Below are positions 11,324 to 24,100 of a stretch of DNA of 64,000 bases, piece after piece (the stretch's first letter is position 1; each line of letters opens with the position of its first letter). This DNA is from Mytilisepta virgata. Its lineage: Eukaryota > Mollusca > Bivalvia > Mytilida > Mytilidae. Location: contig CM051514.1 of assembly GCA_028015205.1 (NCBI GenBank), forward strand, positions 32,690,150 to 32,754,149, given 5' to 3'. Made by a program: the position numbers and the translations under genes. The notes below the pieces were generated by a model that saw only the letters and a list, made by a program, of their open reading frames with translations, was not told the origin of the DNA and searched no databases.

Positions 11324-13492
11324 ATACGACCGCAAAATTTTTGCGGTCGTATATTGGTATGACGTTGGCGTTGTCGTCGTCGTCGTCGTCGTCGTCCGGC
11401 GTCGTCGTCGTCGTCGTCCGAAGACATTTGGTTTTCGCACTATAACTTGAGTATAAGTTAATAGAAATCTATGAAATTTACACACAAGATTTATGACCAC
11501 AAAAGAAAGGTTGGGATTGATTTTGGCAGTTTTGGTCCCAACAGTTTAAGAATTAGGGGCCAAAAAAGGGCCCAATAAGCATTTTTCTTGGTTTTTGCAC
11601 AATAACTCTAGTATCAGTAAATAGAAATCTATGAAATTTTAACACAAGGTTTATGACCACAAAAGGAAGGTTTGGATTGTTTTTGGGAGTTTTGGTCCCA
11701 ACAGTTTAGGAATTAGGGGCTAAAAAAGGGCCCAAATAAGCATTTTTCTTGGTTTTTGCACAATAACTTTAGTATCAGTAAATAGAAATCTATGAAATTT
11801 AAACACAAGGTTTATGACCACAAAAGGAAGGTTTGGATTGATTTTGGGAGTTTTGGGTCCCAACAGTTTAGGAATTAGGGGCCAAAAGGGTCCAAAATTA
11901 AACTTTGTTTGATTTCATCGAAAATTGAACTATTGGGGTTCTTTGGTATACTGAATCTAACCGTGTATTTAGATTCTCAATTTTTGGTCCTGTTTTCAAA
12001 TTGGTCTACATTAAGGTCCAAAGGGTCCAAAATTAAATTAAGTTTGATTTTAACGAAAATTGAATTCTTGGGGTTCTTTGATATGCTGAATCTAAACTTG
12101 TACTTAGTTTTTTTATTATGGGCCCAGTTTTCAAGTTGGTCCAAATCGGGGTCCAAAATTAAACTTTGTTTGATTTCAACAAAAATTGAATATATGGGGT
12201 TCTTCGATATGCTGAATCTAATCATGTATTTAGATTTTTTATATTTGGGCCCGGTTATCAAATTGGTCCACATTGAGGTTTAGAGGGTCCAAAATTGAAC
12301 TTTATTTGATTTCATCAAAAATTAAATTCTTGGGGTTCTTTGATATGCTGAATCTAACCACGTATTTAGATTTTGGATATTGGAATACCACAAAGGGATG
12401 GTAAGAATTGTCTTTGGTAGTTATGGCTTAAACCGTTAAGGAATATGGTGCAAAAAAGGGGAAAGGGTTTCCAGGTTAATGGACAATTCCTTAACTACAA
12501 AACATAATTTAAAAGGCAGTGTAAGGTTGGTAATTGAAACTCATTTGAATATCTCACCTAAACTGCTTTTAAATTATTTATATTGGAAATTTGCCAAAAA
12601 CTTTATTATTAATAAATTCCATTGGAAATTTGCTAATAACTTTAGTTTAATGAACTTCATTGGAAATTTGCCAATATAAAATGTTGCTGATGAAGCTTTT
12701 TGTTTATCTCACCTAAACTACTTTTAAATTATGTATATTGGAAATTTGCCAAAAACTTTATTATTAAATTTCTGATTTATATATAAAAGCAAATAATAAT
12801 GATAAGGCAAGAGATACACACCAAACAGGATGTGTAAATTATTATAATAAGTATTGTGCAATAGCAAGAAATTTTCAATTGCACAGTATTGCGCAATAGC
12901 AAGAAATCTTCAATTGCACAGTATTGCGCAATAGCAAGAAATCTTCAATTGTACTACAATGTTCCATATCACAAAGGGAAAGCTGGGTTTGAGTTTCGGG
13001 GTAATTGCCCTAAACATTTAGGAATTTGGGGCCAAAAAGGGGCCTACAAACAAGCATTTTTCTAGTTTCCAGACAATAACTTGTGTTCAAGTGTATGGAT
13101 CTCTCTGAAATTGTACTGCAAGGTACCATACCACAAAGGGAAGGCTGGGATTGTTTGGGGGTGATGAATAATAGGGGGTTCAAAAAATTTGGGGGAGGGA
13201 TTTTTTTCCCCTTTTTTTCCTTATTTTTTCTTTAAAATTTTAAATTTTAAAATGATTATTTCTGATTTATATATAAAAGCAAATAATACTGATATGGTTT
13301 GAATAGGTAAATTAAAAATTTTTAAGTTCTTAGACCACATTAATTCTGTGTCAGAAACCTATGCTGTGTCAAATATTTATTCACAATCCAAATTCAGTGC
13401 TGTATCAAGCTTGAATGTTGTGTCCATACTTGCCCCAACTGTTCAGGGTTCGACCTCTGCGGTCGTATCAAGCTGCGCCCAGCGGAGCATTT
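11324..13492 (+). repeat. large modular element, copy 1 ('tacgaccgca' ends)
   Basis: It opens with a 15-bp-stem hairpin, TATACGACCGCAAAA and its complement (11324-11353), followed by a GTC triplet run (about 11369-11420). Next come three units of about 170 bp ('aacagtttaggaattagggg ... cataatttctatgaaattt ... accacaaaaggaagg', about 11410-11890) and four units of about 130 bp ('gaaaattgaa(c/t)t...ggggttctttg', about 11890-12400). A third module has 'ttggaaatttgccaa' repeats, then a G/T-rich tract, and the end is 'tgcggtcgtatcaagctg' with 'cgcccagcggagca'. The outer ATACGACCGCA words form an 11-bp inverted terminus. No protein is encoded. Copy 2 lies inverted at 47069-49568. Confidence 0.75.
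12851..12955 (+). repeat. three tandem copies of a 35-bp unit
   Basis: Units begin at 12851, 12886 and 12921 with 'gtattg(t/c)gcaatagcaag' and carry the self-complementary word TTGCGCAA. Copies two and three are nearly identical; there are no spacers. Copy 2 of the element has the related word once per internal repeat. Confidence 0.85.
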
Positions 13493-15104
13493 TATTATAT
13501 CTGGGATACTTAACGCATGAAGAAATGTTTAATGTTCAGGAGCATATCATATTTGGATTTGCATAAAAACTATTCAGTTTAGAAATGTAAATTATCAGGT
13601 TGAACTCAAAGTAGAAGTATGACAAACTCGGTCCGATCATTTTAACACTATAGAAATATTTTGTCACTTGCAGTGATAGATTTCATTGTGTTTGCATGCA
13701 TAACGGTGTTGACATTTGATTATAGTGTAAATTTAAATGACGTGTTATAAATCTATTAGTTGAAATTACGTCCTTCTTCGCTCGAATTACAATATTATAG
13801 ATAAAATCATTAAGACAGAAAGAAGTACATATCTATTATTACGTTAATTGTTTAAAGAAATGACAAGCATATCATTTCTTATTATGAATATTCTTTCCTG
13901 GGTTAACTTTGTTTAGTTTAAACACATTTTAAATCCAGTTATGAAATGTTATTTTCGTCTTCTTTATTTAAAAACTAAACTTATGAACATAACATGAACA
14001 GTAAGAAAATTATATGCCTCTCAAAAATAGTGACAAAAATGTCACAGAGGCGATTTTCTTAAAATAACGTCTAAATCGGACGTCGTATAAGTTTCTTAAA
14101 ATCCTTTTGTTTTAATACATCGTAGGAATTTAAGATCAAATATATATATAAAAAAAAACCAGACAGTGATACTTGTTATTAGATTTTTTTTTTCGAATAC
14201 ATGTGGTATTGGGACTTTACTTTTCATTAATTTGTAGAAACCGTGTCACATCTAGTGTTATTTTTGAATTTTATTCTATTCGATGAATGAATGCTCTGCT
14301 TCATCTAAACCATTTTGTATATTGAATCAAATGAATTAACTATTTTTTATCTATAAAAATGAAGTGTTTTTATCCAGTTTATTTTTTTTTACATTATTTA
14401 TCTTAATCTGTAATTAATCTTATTAAACCATGTTAAAGGCTGTGTGATTGTTAGTGTAATTATACTGTCTTGTAAAATGATTAAAGTTATGCTGGTAGAA
14501 ATGTTTGTTACTTTATTTACAAATTTCAAAAGAGGAGGGAGAGTGTGAGATTTTTAAAAAAAATCTGTTTTTGGGGGGTTTTTTTGTTTTATTTTTGATG
14601 GATATTGTTTATGTACTTAATTTAGAAAAAAATAAAAGGAGATAAAACTTAATGAAATGGTTTTAAGTTATTGGTGATCGTCGAAAATGAGAAACCAAGT
14701 TATTTCCATTGAGGTATATTAAATTTTGTACGAGTTTGGTATTTCAATTATTATTTTAACGTGCAAATGTGTAAAAGCAGAACATATTTAACTTTCATCA
14801 TTGAAAAACGTCGCTTGTGACGGACGACGTAACGTTGCCCTAATGTGTACGAACATCGCGCGTAACGTCTTACATTTTTCTATAGAAAAGGACAGGTGAT
14901 CACAATATTTCTGTACTACTTGTCAATGAGTGAATTTCACCTTCAGGCAATTAACGTTGGGTTTAATTAAGTTCAAAAATAAAACAAATATAATCATGCT
15001 ATGGATGCAATGACATTTCCATGGTAACTGTGGAAGTAAATGAATAAATTATACAAAAATTACATAATTATTTAATTTGCCCAAACCGAAGATGGGGAAC
15101 CTCT
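13493..15104. other. AT-rich stretch without recognised content
   Basis: No credible exon, RNA gene or clear repeat was found. A small CpG-bearing patch lies at 14810-14875 (gtgacggacgacgtaacg ... catcgcgcgtaacgtc), unusual in this context but with nothing attached to it. Confidence 0.35.
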
Positions 15105-15420
15105 CTCCTTGTGATTATTTTCATTATTCCTTTTGATGCGCAAATCATTGCAAATGTGTACATTTCGTCGATTTACGACTCATCGGTTGTGCTCGAGGTC
15201 CAAAATGTTAAAAACAAAAACAACAATCCAAACAGTTGAAGAGAAAATTCAAAAATGACAAAATGATCGAAAGGGGTAAAGCCCAGACTGTCTAAGGACA
15301 GAGTTATCCAAGAGGGAGATACTCCTTATTTTCACAAATTTTACAATTTTGTAACAATACAGCCGGTTATATACCAAACATGGGAGCAAAGCTAAGATAT
15401 CCACATTGGTCTTGAAATTA
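15105..15420 (+). repeat. diverged dispersed repeat, member 1
   Basis: The core 'gtgctcgaggtccaaaatg' followed by 'gttaaaaacaaaaacaac' and, after a gap, 'gagatactccttattttc' aligns with 17630-17800 ('ttgctcaaggtctaaaatg', 'aagataatccttagtttt'). The pair is clearly homologous but strongly diverged. Translation gives broken frames, so it may be the remnant of a coding mobile element. Confidence 0.5.
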
Positions 15421-15804
15421 TTAAGATGGTTATGAAACCAGGAAAATGTTTTATTAAATTGTAATTTTTTCGATTTTTTTAATCGTCGTGTAACGGTTTT
15501 ATCGTTATCTGTAGAAAAAATGGCGGTAATTCCCACGTAGAAATTTAATCACCGGGAAGTGGGTAAACATATGTATTTTTATCCCACCGATTAAACACGT
15601 CTATGTAAATAATAAATGAACATATTTGGAATTAGACTTGTATTTAAACTTCGTATGAACCATACAATGTGACGATTTCCGCCAACGGAGAAGGACAGAA
15701 CACGTGATTCCAAGTTGTTTTTGTAGGATTTTTGTATTGTTATGCTCTAATACTTGAATTGGTTATACATGTGTGTTTCTTTTTATATTTCATATTAATA
15801 TGTA

Positions 15805-16990
15805 AAGTCAAGAAAACATATTCCGTAAAATGAGTGCTTGAATACAAGTTTTTGATATTTTTCATGACATCAATGACCAGAATTTATTTTTATTATTATT
15901 TATTTTTTTATTTTTTTGCTATCTTTCAATGTAGTAATAATATTTTGAATAATAATTTGTGAAATTTCCTGCGAAAATAACTTTCGGAATACTTCTCGGA
16001 GTTTTACAGTGTTTTACATTGTCATTATAGAAAAAGATTCTAACACTCTTGCCGCGTTAATTGTGAAATTTATCAACTCTCGATAATTTTTTTTTCATAT
16101 TTTTAAATTGCTCGGACAAGCCTCGCAGTTTAAAAGTGAAAATATCTCGAGTTGATAAATTGCATAATCAACTGGTCATCGTTGTAGAATCTATATATAT
16201 TACCAATTAATCAATTGAAAAGAAAACCATGAAAACGCTGTAAAAATTGGCTTTTAAGAAACGTTGAGAAAATAAATAGAAAAAAGAATTCGTAAATAAA
16301 AAAGCAAAAACAAACATATTGTTCTAAATTCTTCTTTGTTGTTCCCTTATTGACGTAATATTTTGTCTAACATCGAGACTGGTCATCAATTTATGAAATA
16401 AAAAAAATATATTTCATGTAAATAAAATTATTTAAGCAAAATAAAAAAAGAAATACTCTTTTGGGGTTGAAGTTTTATTCCATTTCCAAAGTTAAGTATT
16501 TAAACCATTTTGAAGTCTGCATTGAGTTTTAAAAAAAAAGAAGAAATTATCAAACTAAATAAAATACAATATCGAGAATTTAAAGGTAAACACTGGTGTC
16601 ATTGGCGCAAATGAAAAATAATATATGCTTATTACATGTATTATGTCTTAATTGTTCCGGTGCCTTGTACCATGACTTCAGATTGTCAGTTCAATGTACT
16701 GTATGGAATATTTTTTTCAAATATTTATACCTCTACTTGGAATTTTTTTCTTTTCCCGTTGATTATTTGAATTCGCAGAAACGGACAAGGAAGTTGTGCA
16801 AACATTATTATTAAGCAACAGTTGTTCTCCGGAGTTTGTTATTTTCGATTTTCTCGTCTTTCGAATATCCCTTTTGGTATTTCTTGACTTTACTTAATAA
16901 ACGTTAAATGTGTTTTGATAAAAAAAAAAAAAAAAAAAACAATATATGTTCATAGGTCAACCTTATATTTTTGTATAGTCATGATAAAAT
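15805..16990. repeat. diverged duplicated unit, copy C
   Basis: It shares with copies A and B the blocks 'acaagtttttgatattttt', 'tatgtcttaattgttccgg', 'tatttgaattcgcagaaac' and 'tttttgtatagtcatga', in the same order. A long poly-A tract (about 16920-16939) and an inverted copy of the 2658-2736 repeat (16808-16895) lie in it. Confidence 0.55.
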
Positions 16991-16999
16991 CATTAATTT

Positions 17000-17560
17000 A
17001 AAGAGAAATACAATTTTATTAATTAGACCGGTTAAAGAATTCTATTTAAAGTCATAATAAACCGAAATGTAAAATTATTTAAATTGTTTTTTTTTATATA
17101 AGTATCTATGTCCAGTTCAAGCCAACTTTGATTTTCACTCCGTCGTATATTTTATCGATCTGCAAGGATATTATTTTTTATACTTGTCAGTTTACTCATT
17201 GTTGGTAATTCTAATTTATAATATTTTGGAAATACCTTTTATCTACTTTGTAATATTTTGTTTAATTACGGTCGTTATAATATTTCCATTGAAAATGATA
17301 AAAGCGTTGAACATGTTGAATTCGTCCTATTCTACTCTCATCAAACATAAATATGTATGATGATAATTTAAAACTACATAATGTATTTATTAAATTTGTA
17401 TTCAATAATTGAACAACTATAAAATTGTTTCATCGATGAAATTAATGATAAATTTAACTTATTCGATATTTCATACCTTTTAAAAACTACTGAATACATT
17501 TTGTTGTACTGGGTAAATACGGACCCCAGATGAAAAAGGACACCACGATTACTTTATACA
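17000..17560. other. very AT-rich stretch
   Basis: Nothing recognisable: A/T tracts and no open frame with splice support. Confidence 0.35.
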
Positions 17561-17569
17561 CCTGGTTTC

Positions 17570-17800
17570 CACTCTTCGAAACGTGCAAAATGCAAATTCT
17601 TTGATACCAATTTTGCTGCATAGGATGTGCACACGTTGTCGATGTCAACTCACCAGAGTTGCTCAAGGTCTAAAATGTTGAAAACCAAAACAATATCCCA
17701 AAAGGTTGAAGATGCCAAAACAGGGTTCTGCCAAAACATCCAAGCTATGCACGGGAAAGATAATCCTTAGTTTTTGCAAATGTTTGTAACAGTAAATTTA
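17570..17800 (+). repeat. diverged dispersed repeat, member 2
   Basis: Homologue of 15105-15420; the shared blocks are named there. It contains stops in all the frames that align, so no protein is called. Confidence 0.5.
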
Positions 17801-18119
17801 CACTTGGGGACTTGAGAGTCCACCAGCAATGAAATTTAGGTAAACTTTGTTGATACAAAAATCCCAATCTCATTGTTGATATTTTCCTACATATAATGAT
17901 GATTTATTACTTTTAAATGAATTAGCCATACCGCAATAGAGTCTGAAATCGTGAACTGAAACTGTCACAATAGTGCATGTACCATTTTCTTATAATATCT
18001 CTGATCGGAAAAGATGAAAATTCAATTATTCAAAAGTTTTAAATATAAACAAACAAAAAGGGGAGTGGAAATAAAAATAATTTGTACAGGTTCTGTGTTT
18101 TCACTGTTGTCCATGTTTT

Positions 18120-18730
18120 CAGTGTAATAGTTGAAAATACATAATTTTTCCCAACATGTTATTTCATTGATCATGATCTATCAAGGTTTGGTAAAAATCC
18201 GGGATGGTCTAAGAAAGTAATTAATGTTTTAAAAACTTTAATTGCTGACTGTAATGTTAACTAAGAGAAAAACTACTGGCAAGTCCATTTATAAGTAAAA
18301 TACAGAAAAATCAAAAAAAAAAATTTATTACCTGATTTTGCACTGGATACTGTCTTTTGATCATGAACAAGGATCTGTCCAAGTATGATAAAAAATCCAG
18401 GATGGTTTAAGAAAGTAATTATTGTTTTAAAAACTTTAACTGCAGACTGCGTCAAGAAAGTATGTAATGTTAACTGGGAGATAACCTAAGTCCATTTATA
18501 AGTAAAATATGGAAAAACGGAAAAAATATTAATTCTAAATTTCAATTTTCCTCTGGATACTATCTTTTGACCATAAACAAGCTTCTGTCCAAGTTTGGTA
18601 ACAATCCAGGATGGTTTAAGAATGTTATTAATGTTTAAAAAACTTTTAACCACAGGGTGAAATTAAATGTTGACCCAGCTGGAGCCGATGACGGAAAAAG
18701 GGATCGCTATATCTCGCTTCCGCAACAAAA
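18120..18730 (+). repeat. tandem-repeat element with three units of about 200 bp
   Basis: Units near 18180, 18375 and 18590 each carry 'caaggtttggtaaaaatcc' and 'gggatggt(c/t)taagaaagt' followed by 'aatgttttaaaaacttt'. The array ends in 'gatcgctatatctcgcttcc', a terminus I associate with mussel modular repeats that have internal tandem units. Members differ by many substitutions. No coding capacity. Confidence 0.7.
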
Positions 18731-19005
18731 GTCACTGGCTCAACAAAAATAGAAAAAATATGTAAAATTATCTATAAGTAATTTTGCAGAAAATTCTGCT
18801 GAAACATGGAATAACCAAGGAAGCTCGAGGAAATTTTGAAATAGATGCTAAACTTCTCTCATTTGCTAAACTCACCAGAATTCTTAAAATTTATCACTAG
18901 TTTTTGAATGAAAAGAAACTGGATTTCTGGTAAGAGATCTGTTGAGATCTAGCATTAAAAACAGCAGCTATGAACAATACCAGAATAACAGAATTGTCTG
19001 CAAAT

Positions 19006-19230
19006 CAGGAATCATCTTCCCAAGTCAAGGTTTTGTATCCACGTTCATTCCTACAAACCCCTGACAACACTCTGGTTTGTGAAGCAGAATATTCTACCTA
19101 GGACAAAAATGGATTCACTTTTGACCAATGAAAATCGTTCACTTCCAACAGGTAAAATATGAATAAATGTTGTCAGGGGTTTGTAGGAACAAATGTGGAT
19201 ACAACACCCTGACTTAAGAGGATGATCAGG
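19006..19230. mobile_element. inverted-repeat element (hairpin arms of about 63 bp)
   Basis: The left arm (19006-19069) contains 'tgtatccacgttcattcc' and 'tacaaacccctgacaaca'; the right arm (19168-19230) is its reverse complement with about ten mismatches ('tgttgtcaggggtttgta', 'aatgtggataca'). The loop is about 100 bp. It has no ORF. Size and symmetry fit a foldback-type MITE; I did not find a clear target duplication. Confidence 0.75.
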
Positions 19231-19239
19231 AATTTGAAA

Positions 19240-20580
19240 TATGTTAATGATTCTTCAAAATCATTCAGATAAAGGAGGATTATCAAAATGACATTATGAT
19301 ACTAAAAAAGCATTTTATTAATTATTAATTGTACATAAAAAGAAATGTAGATATATCAAATAAATAAGATGAAGCTGAAATAATGCCACAATTTGGGAAA
19401 ATATTTGAAATTATCATCTGCATTAAATTTTTATACTAATGATTCAAAAGAAGATGTATTTTCAGTCATAATTACAGTTTACCCTGTAAATGAAAAAGAC
19501 AAAAATTATATAAAGTTATGACCAATTTGTAGGAAAAAATACATATAAAAATTGTTAACTTGAACACAAAAAATTTTAAAAGTTCAAAGGATCAATCATA
19601 TGTAATCACAATTAATGCTACTGGTCAGGTTCTAAAATTGGTCCATATATCATGATTATATGTGGATGATTTCCTCTGGAATGGACAACCTCTGAAAAAT
19701 ATTCAAATACATGTTTAATATGACTGTTAATGATTTGTTAACTAACAGAATGATAATTACTTACAGAAACATATCACCAAAGGAGAATATACTAAAAGAC
19801 CAATTATAAGAAATATGGAGGTTAACATGCTGAAAAATCATACACAAAAAAATCCAGAAATTGCAATGTTTTTTACTTAATATGCAAAATAGCAACATGG
19901 CGACAATTGCAAATGAATTTTGCATTGCAGTAATTCAGTGATTATATTGTAATATAAAAATATATAAATCTTATATTTTTGTCAAATACTAAAGATTGCA
20001 TAAATAAGTAATAAATACTTCTGTACAATCATTATAGAACTATTCTCAATTGAATGTTTTATATGTGATGTGATGATGAAGTGAAGCTTGTTAAATAGTT
20101 TCTGTACCTAGAATGGCTTTGACTTGTATATTTGTTCCATGTCCTTTGTTTTTCTCATATTATATACACACGTTTTTCATTATCAAACTCTTTTATCTCA
20201 CAGTAATTTGTTGGTATAACCAATATGTGTACTACTTTTAAAAGAAAATGCTGATATGTTGAATGCATCTCTCCAAGAGATAAAGAACAGCATTGTGTTT
20301 ATTTGTATTATACCCTTTTTTTCATATTAAATGTATTTCTGACTCTCATTGCCTCAAATTCATAATTTCAAATTTCTGATATTTTGCAGTACTGGTAATG
20401 TATCCTATATAAAAATGGTTATTTGCATCTTATTACATTGATTGTGGTGAAATAGCTGGATTTCCGAGTGAAATCGAAAGTCATATATCACTCTTGGAAG
20501 TGAAGTAACAATAGCCGTCCCCAACGATGTTGCTATACAACAGTCGGAGCGTAATCATATAAAAACATAATCCTTTGTAT
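19240..20580. other. intergenic stretch downstream of the ACBP gene
   Basis: AT-rich. The only feature worth noting is a 25-codon open segment behind a good acceptor on the minus strand (19618-19691), treated as a finding. No repeat family was recognised. Confidence 0.35.
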
Positions 20581-20586
20581 TTTATT
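20581..20586 (-). terminator. candidate poly(A) signal of the ACBP gene
   Basis: AATAAA on the minus strand (tttatt on plus) is the first exact hexamer downstream of the ACBP stop, which would give a 3' UTR of about 0.55 kb. Hexamers are common in such AT-rich DNA, so this is only a candidate. Confidence 0.3.
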
Positions 20587-21127
20587 GTTAAAATTTCTGA
20601 ATACATGGAATACATGGAATATTTCAATGTAATAAACAGAATAACTAATCTTGAAATTAGTATACCAAAGATCTAAAACTTGTGACCGAAAAACACTAAT
20701 AATGTGTTGTTTGGTAACTCGTTGTAGATTGCTAGGTATTCGCATTTCACTGTAATTTGTTGGTACCAAAATGACGATTTTCACCATATTTACTATGCAC
20801 ATCTCAAATGTAATGTGTTGGTCGAAACATCATACTTAACTCTATGTTTACTACAGAAAAGTTAAAACTCCTGAATATTTAAAAACAATTTGTTGTTGGT
20901 CCCAAGATAATGCTTTGCCCAGTATTTACTCCTTTTATCTCAAAAGTTACATCATGGTATTTTGATAATACCGTCTACTTTGAGATAAGAAAGGTCAACT
21001 GTATATCAATAAACCTATCTTAATAGGCTTTATCTTCAACCAATTTTGAAATGAGAATGGCACAAACTTTAAAAAAAGACAATGTTTCAACTGTTTTTCC
21101 TGATGATACTAACAAGATAAATCTGCA

Positions 21128-24100
21128 TTAAAACCCATATGTTCCTTTCATTTCTTCAACCTTTTTAATGTATTCTGCTTCTGCATCTTCTTTGGACTTC
21201 CCTGTGAAAAAATTATGAATTTTCAATAATTAAATAAATTGTATGTTTCATGGGAATCTGCCATTTTGATTTGAAGACTATAATCCATTGGCTGAGATTC
21301 CTGATCCTTGGTGTTTTATACCTGACTGAAATTCAACACCAATGATTGCATGTGTTTTCCATCATGATGCTTATGACAATTTTTTCCAGTTTTACTCCAA
21401 TTTCCAAGTTTTACAGGTAAAAAGTAATTAATATAAAACTTCAACACTTCTTTTTATTAATTTTACTATAGAAAAATAGCTGACCATGCACACACTTTAG
21501 GTATAATGAGCTTTCCTATTTTATACAAAATGTGCTTTTGTATACACTTTTAAACCCAAATAAAACATACAAATAGAACACATTTTTTTCTTAAAAAATG
21601 TCTATTTTTATGCTGAACAATAAAACAGAAGCTTTGAAATAGATCCTGACTTTAAAATCTATAAATACAAAAAGAATATTGTTCTAAAAGACCAGCTTTA
21701 AGTCAACTGCAAGAAGAAAATCACTGTATTTTATCCTACCTTTCTGTTTTTCCCAAGCATCCCATTTAGCTTTTCCAGTCAAATCTAACATTCCTGGTCT
21801 TGCTGAAATCAATGAACTTTTTTTTATTACATTTAAGTACATAAGCAACACATGTTGGTTGAAAATCTCACCATATAAATTTCTGTTCGTGTATTATTAT
21901 TAGTATCATATGTAGCAACATGAATACTCTGTTGGACAACTTAATTCATTATAACTAATTTTGAAACTAAAATGAATCTAAAAGTTGACATTCATTGACT
22001 TATCAACAAACGGATTTTAAGTATTCATTAAATGCCACAGATTCACTGTGTACAACCAGTAAGACTGCACCGTATTCACTTTCTCAGTCAAATATACTTA
22101 CAACATATACATTGTCAGCGATGGTGAAACCATATTAATTCAACAAGGACATTTTAAGTTATGGTTAAATTGCATTACACTCAACATATGTACATGTATT
22201 ATAAGTTGTGGTGCAACTACATTATTTTCAACAGTGCATTGTAAGTTATGGTGCAATTGAATTACTTTCAAATAAGTTGTGCTATCAAAAATTCCATTCA
22301 ACTTTCACTATCTTCAGAATTGAATAAGTTGATGTTTAAGAAAAAATAAGACTTCCTATAAACATCAAAACTACATGACAATTCCTCTAGATTCTAATGC
22401 ACTACACTTAAAAAGTAGATTTGACTGACAAACTTAAAACTTTGTCATCTGAATTCCAGTGTTACCAGTTGTACAAAAATGTGTGAGTATTGATTTGTAA
22501 TCTATACAATAATCCAGACCTGTACTTTAATACTATCTGTAGATACATGGATGAAATCTTATGTAATACTAAGTGTAAAATGAAATTTTGTTTAACAGAT
22601 CTTCCCAAATGGAAAAAAATTATATATTATTTAACAGATGAGAATAATTCATAAGGCCATGTAAAAGTTATTCTTGGTTTCCTCTAATACAGGTATGGGA
22701 AAATTTTTAAGGGCTGTTTTTTTACAACCTGTGCCTTATAAGAAGTTAGAAGAGGTTTAATGCAATGAAGGACAACCTGGTCTTCTTTTTCATCTTCAGG
22801 GGTTTGTATTGTTGAGATTTTTGCTTTATTCCCATATGTACAAATATTTTGTCCTTGTCTTGATGAAATAATTTTATGTTGAATGATATCTGTACAAAGA
22901 ATGATTGACATTGAATGAAGAGAAACAAACAGAACAACTTTAATGAGTTTAATGTCATGGTCATTTATGGTTAGCATAAGCACTTTGATGATCAAGATCA
23001 ATGACCTTTACGCAAGTGAAAAAAAATACTTGAATACATTGTAGCTGAATTGTTGAAAAACACAACTGGATGAGTTTAATTTTATTTTTTTGACCCATGA
23101 TTTAAAATTAACTTGGTCGGGTTAGGGGACAATTATTTGTCTTTGGCCTGACATTTACATATACATGTACATGTAGAGATTGTCCAAGACAATTGAGGCT
23201 GTTTTTTTTCATTTTGTGTATATATAATATTGTCTGCTTAATAATTCAAATCATCAACAATCATTGTATTAAATTCAGTTGTAATTTGACAGCTCGAAAG
23301 GGCGACATAATTGTCAATAAAACATACAATGTATGATATTGTACATTGTAGAAATAAGTGTCAAAACATGAAGTTACAACACAAACATACAAGTACTTTA
23401 AACAAAATTTAGAATTTTTGTATAGTAAAATTGGGATGACAATAACATATTAACATTATATACCTCACCATGACTTAAGCATGGAGGTCCGCTACTCTTA
23501 AATTTTTTGTGCCACCTTTAAAATTTTAGCACCATCCTTAAATATTTCAGTGCCATAATTCATTCTTGACATGAGCAATTTAGGTTTCAGTACGAAATAG
23601 GGAAAGGAGCATAAAAAGTTTAGTTTGTAAGCTGAAATTCCATAATATTGGTAGTGTATCTGAAAGAGATTTATACAATCTCAACAACTGAAAGCAAATT
23701 GTAATCTAAATTTATCTCACACTTTTTCTACAAACAGAAAAATATACCAGAACGATGAATCTGTGAGAATATGAAGTATTTAATAAACATAGAATGATTC
23801 CAGACAGGACAACAGGCCTTTGCCTTGAAAATAATATCAAAATATGGTTCATTGCATGAATTAGTAATGCATTCTTGGCAAGAAAAAGGGGCCTACATGT
23901 GTACATGTAAAAATGCTAAATCCTTTTTCCTGCACCCCTGAAAATTTTTCTGTGGTGATCCCTGCTGACTTACTTGTATTTACATCACCAACTGTTGCCT
24001 GTTTAAATAAACCATAGATCAATAATTTATCATCATCGCTTGGGCTTTTCTTTAATTTTTTCACTTCATCTGCTGCTTTTGTGAATGCCTTAAAGAATAA

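Noticed and set aside
11062..11427. 121-codon ORF with Asp, Arg and Gly runs
   Set aside because: Produced by the GTC triplet run and poly-C tracts, crossing from a SINE into another repeat.
12851..12955. CRISPR-like array
   Set aside because: The three 35-bp units are contiguous with no spacers, and the context is a eukaryotic repeat element.
13348..13566. 72-codon ORF beginning MSETYAVSNIYSQ, with a counterpart at 46947-47210 on the minus strand
   Set aside because: Both are the same part of the large modular element; the differences fall freely on amino-acid-changing positions, and the element shows no other sign of coding.
22684..23001. 105-codon minus-strand ORF within the ACBP intron
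   Set aside because: Low-complexity, Ile/Leu/Lys-rich translation of AT-rich intron; the adjoining ACBP exons splice around it.
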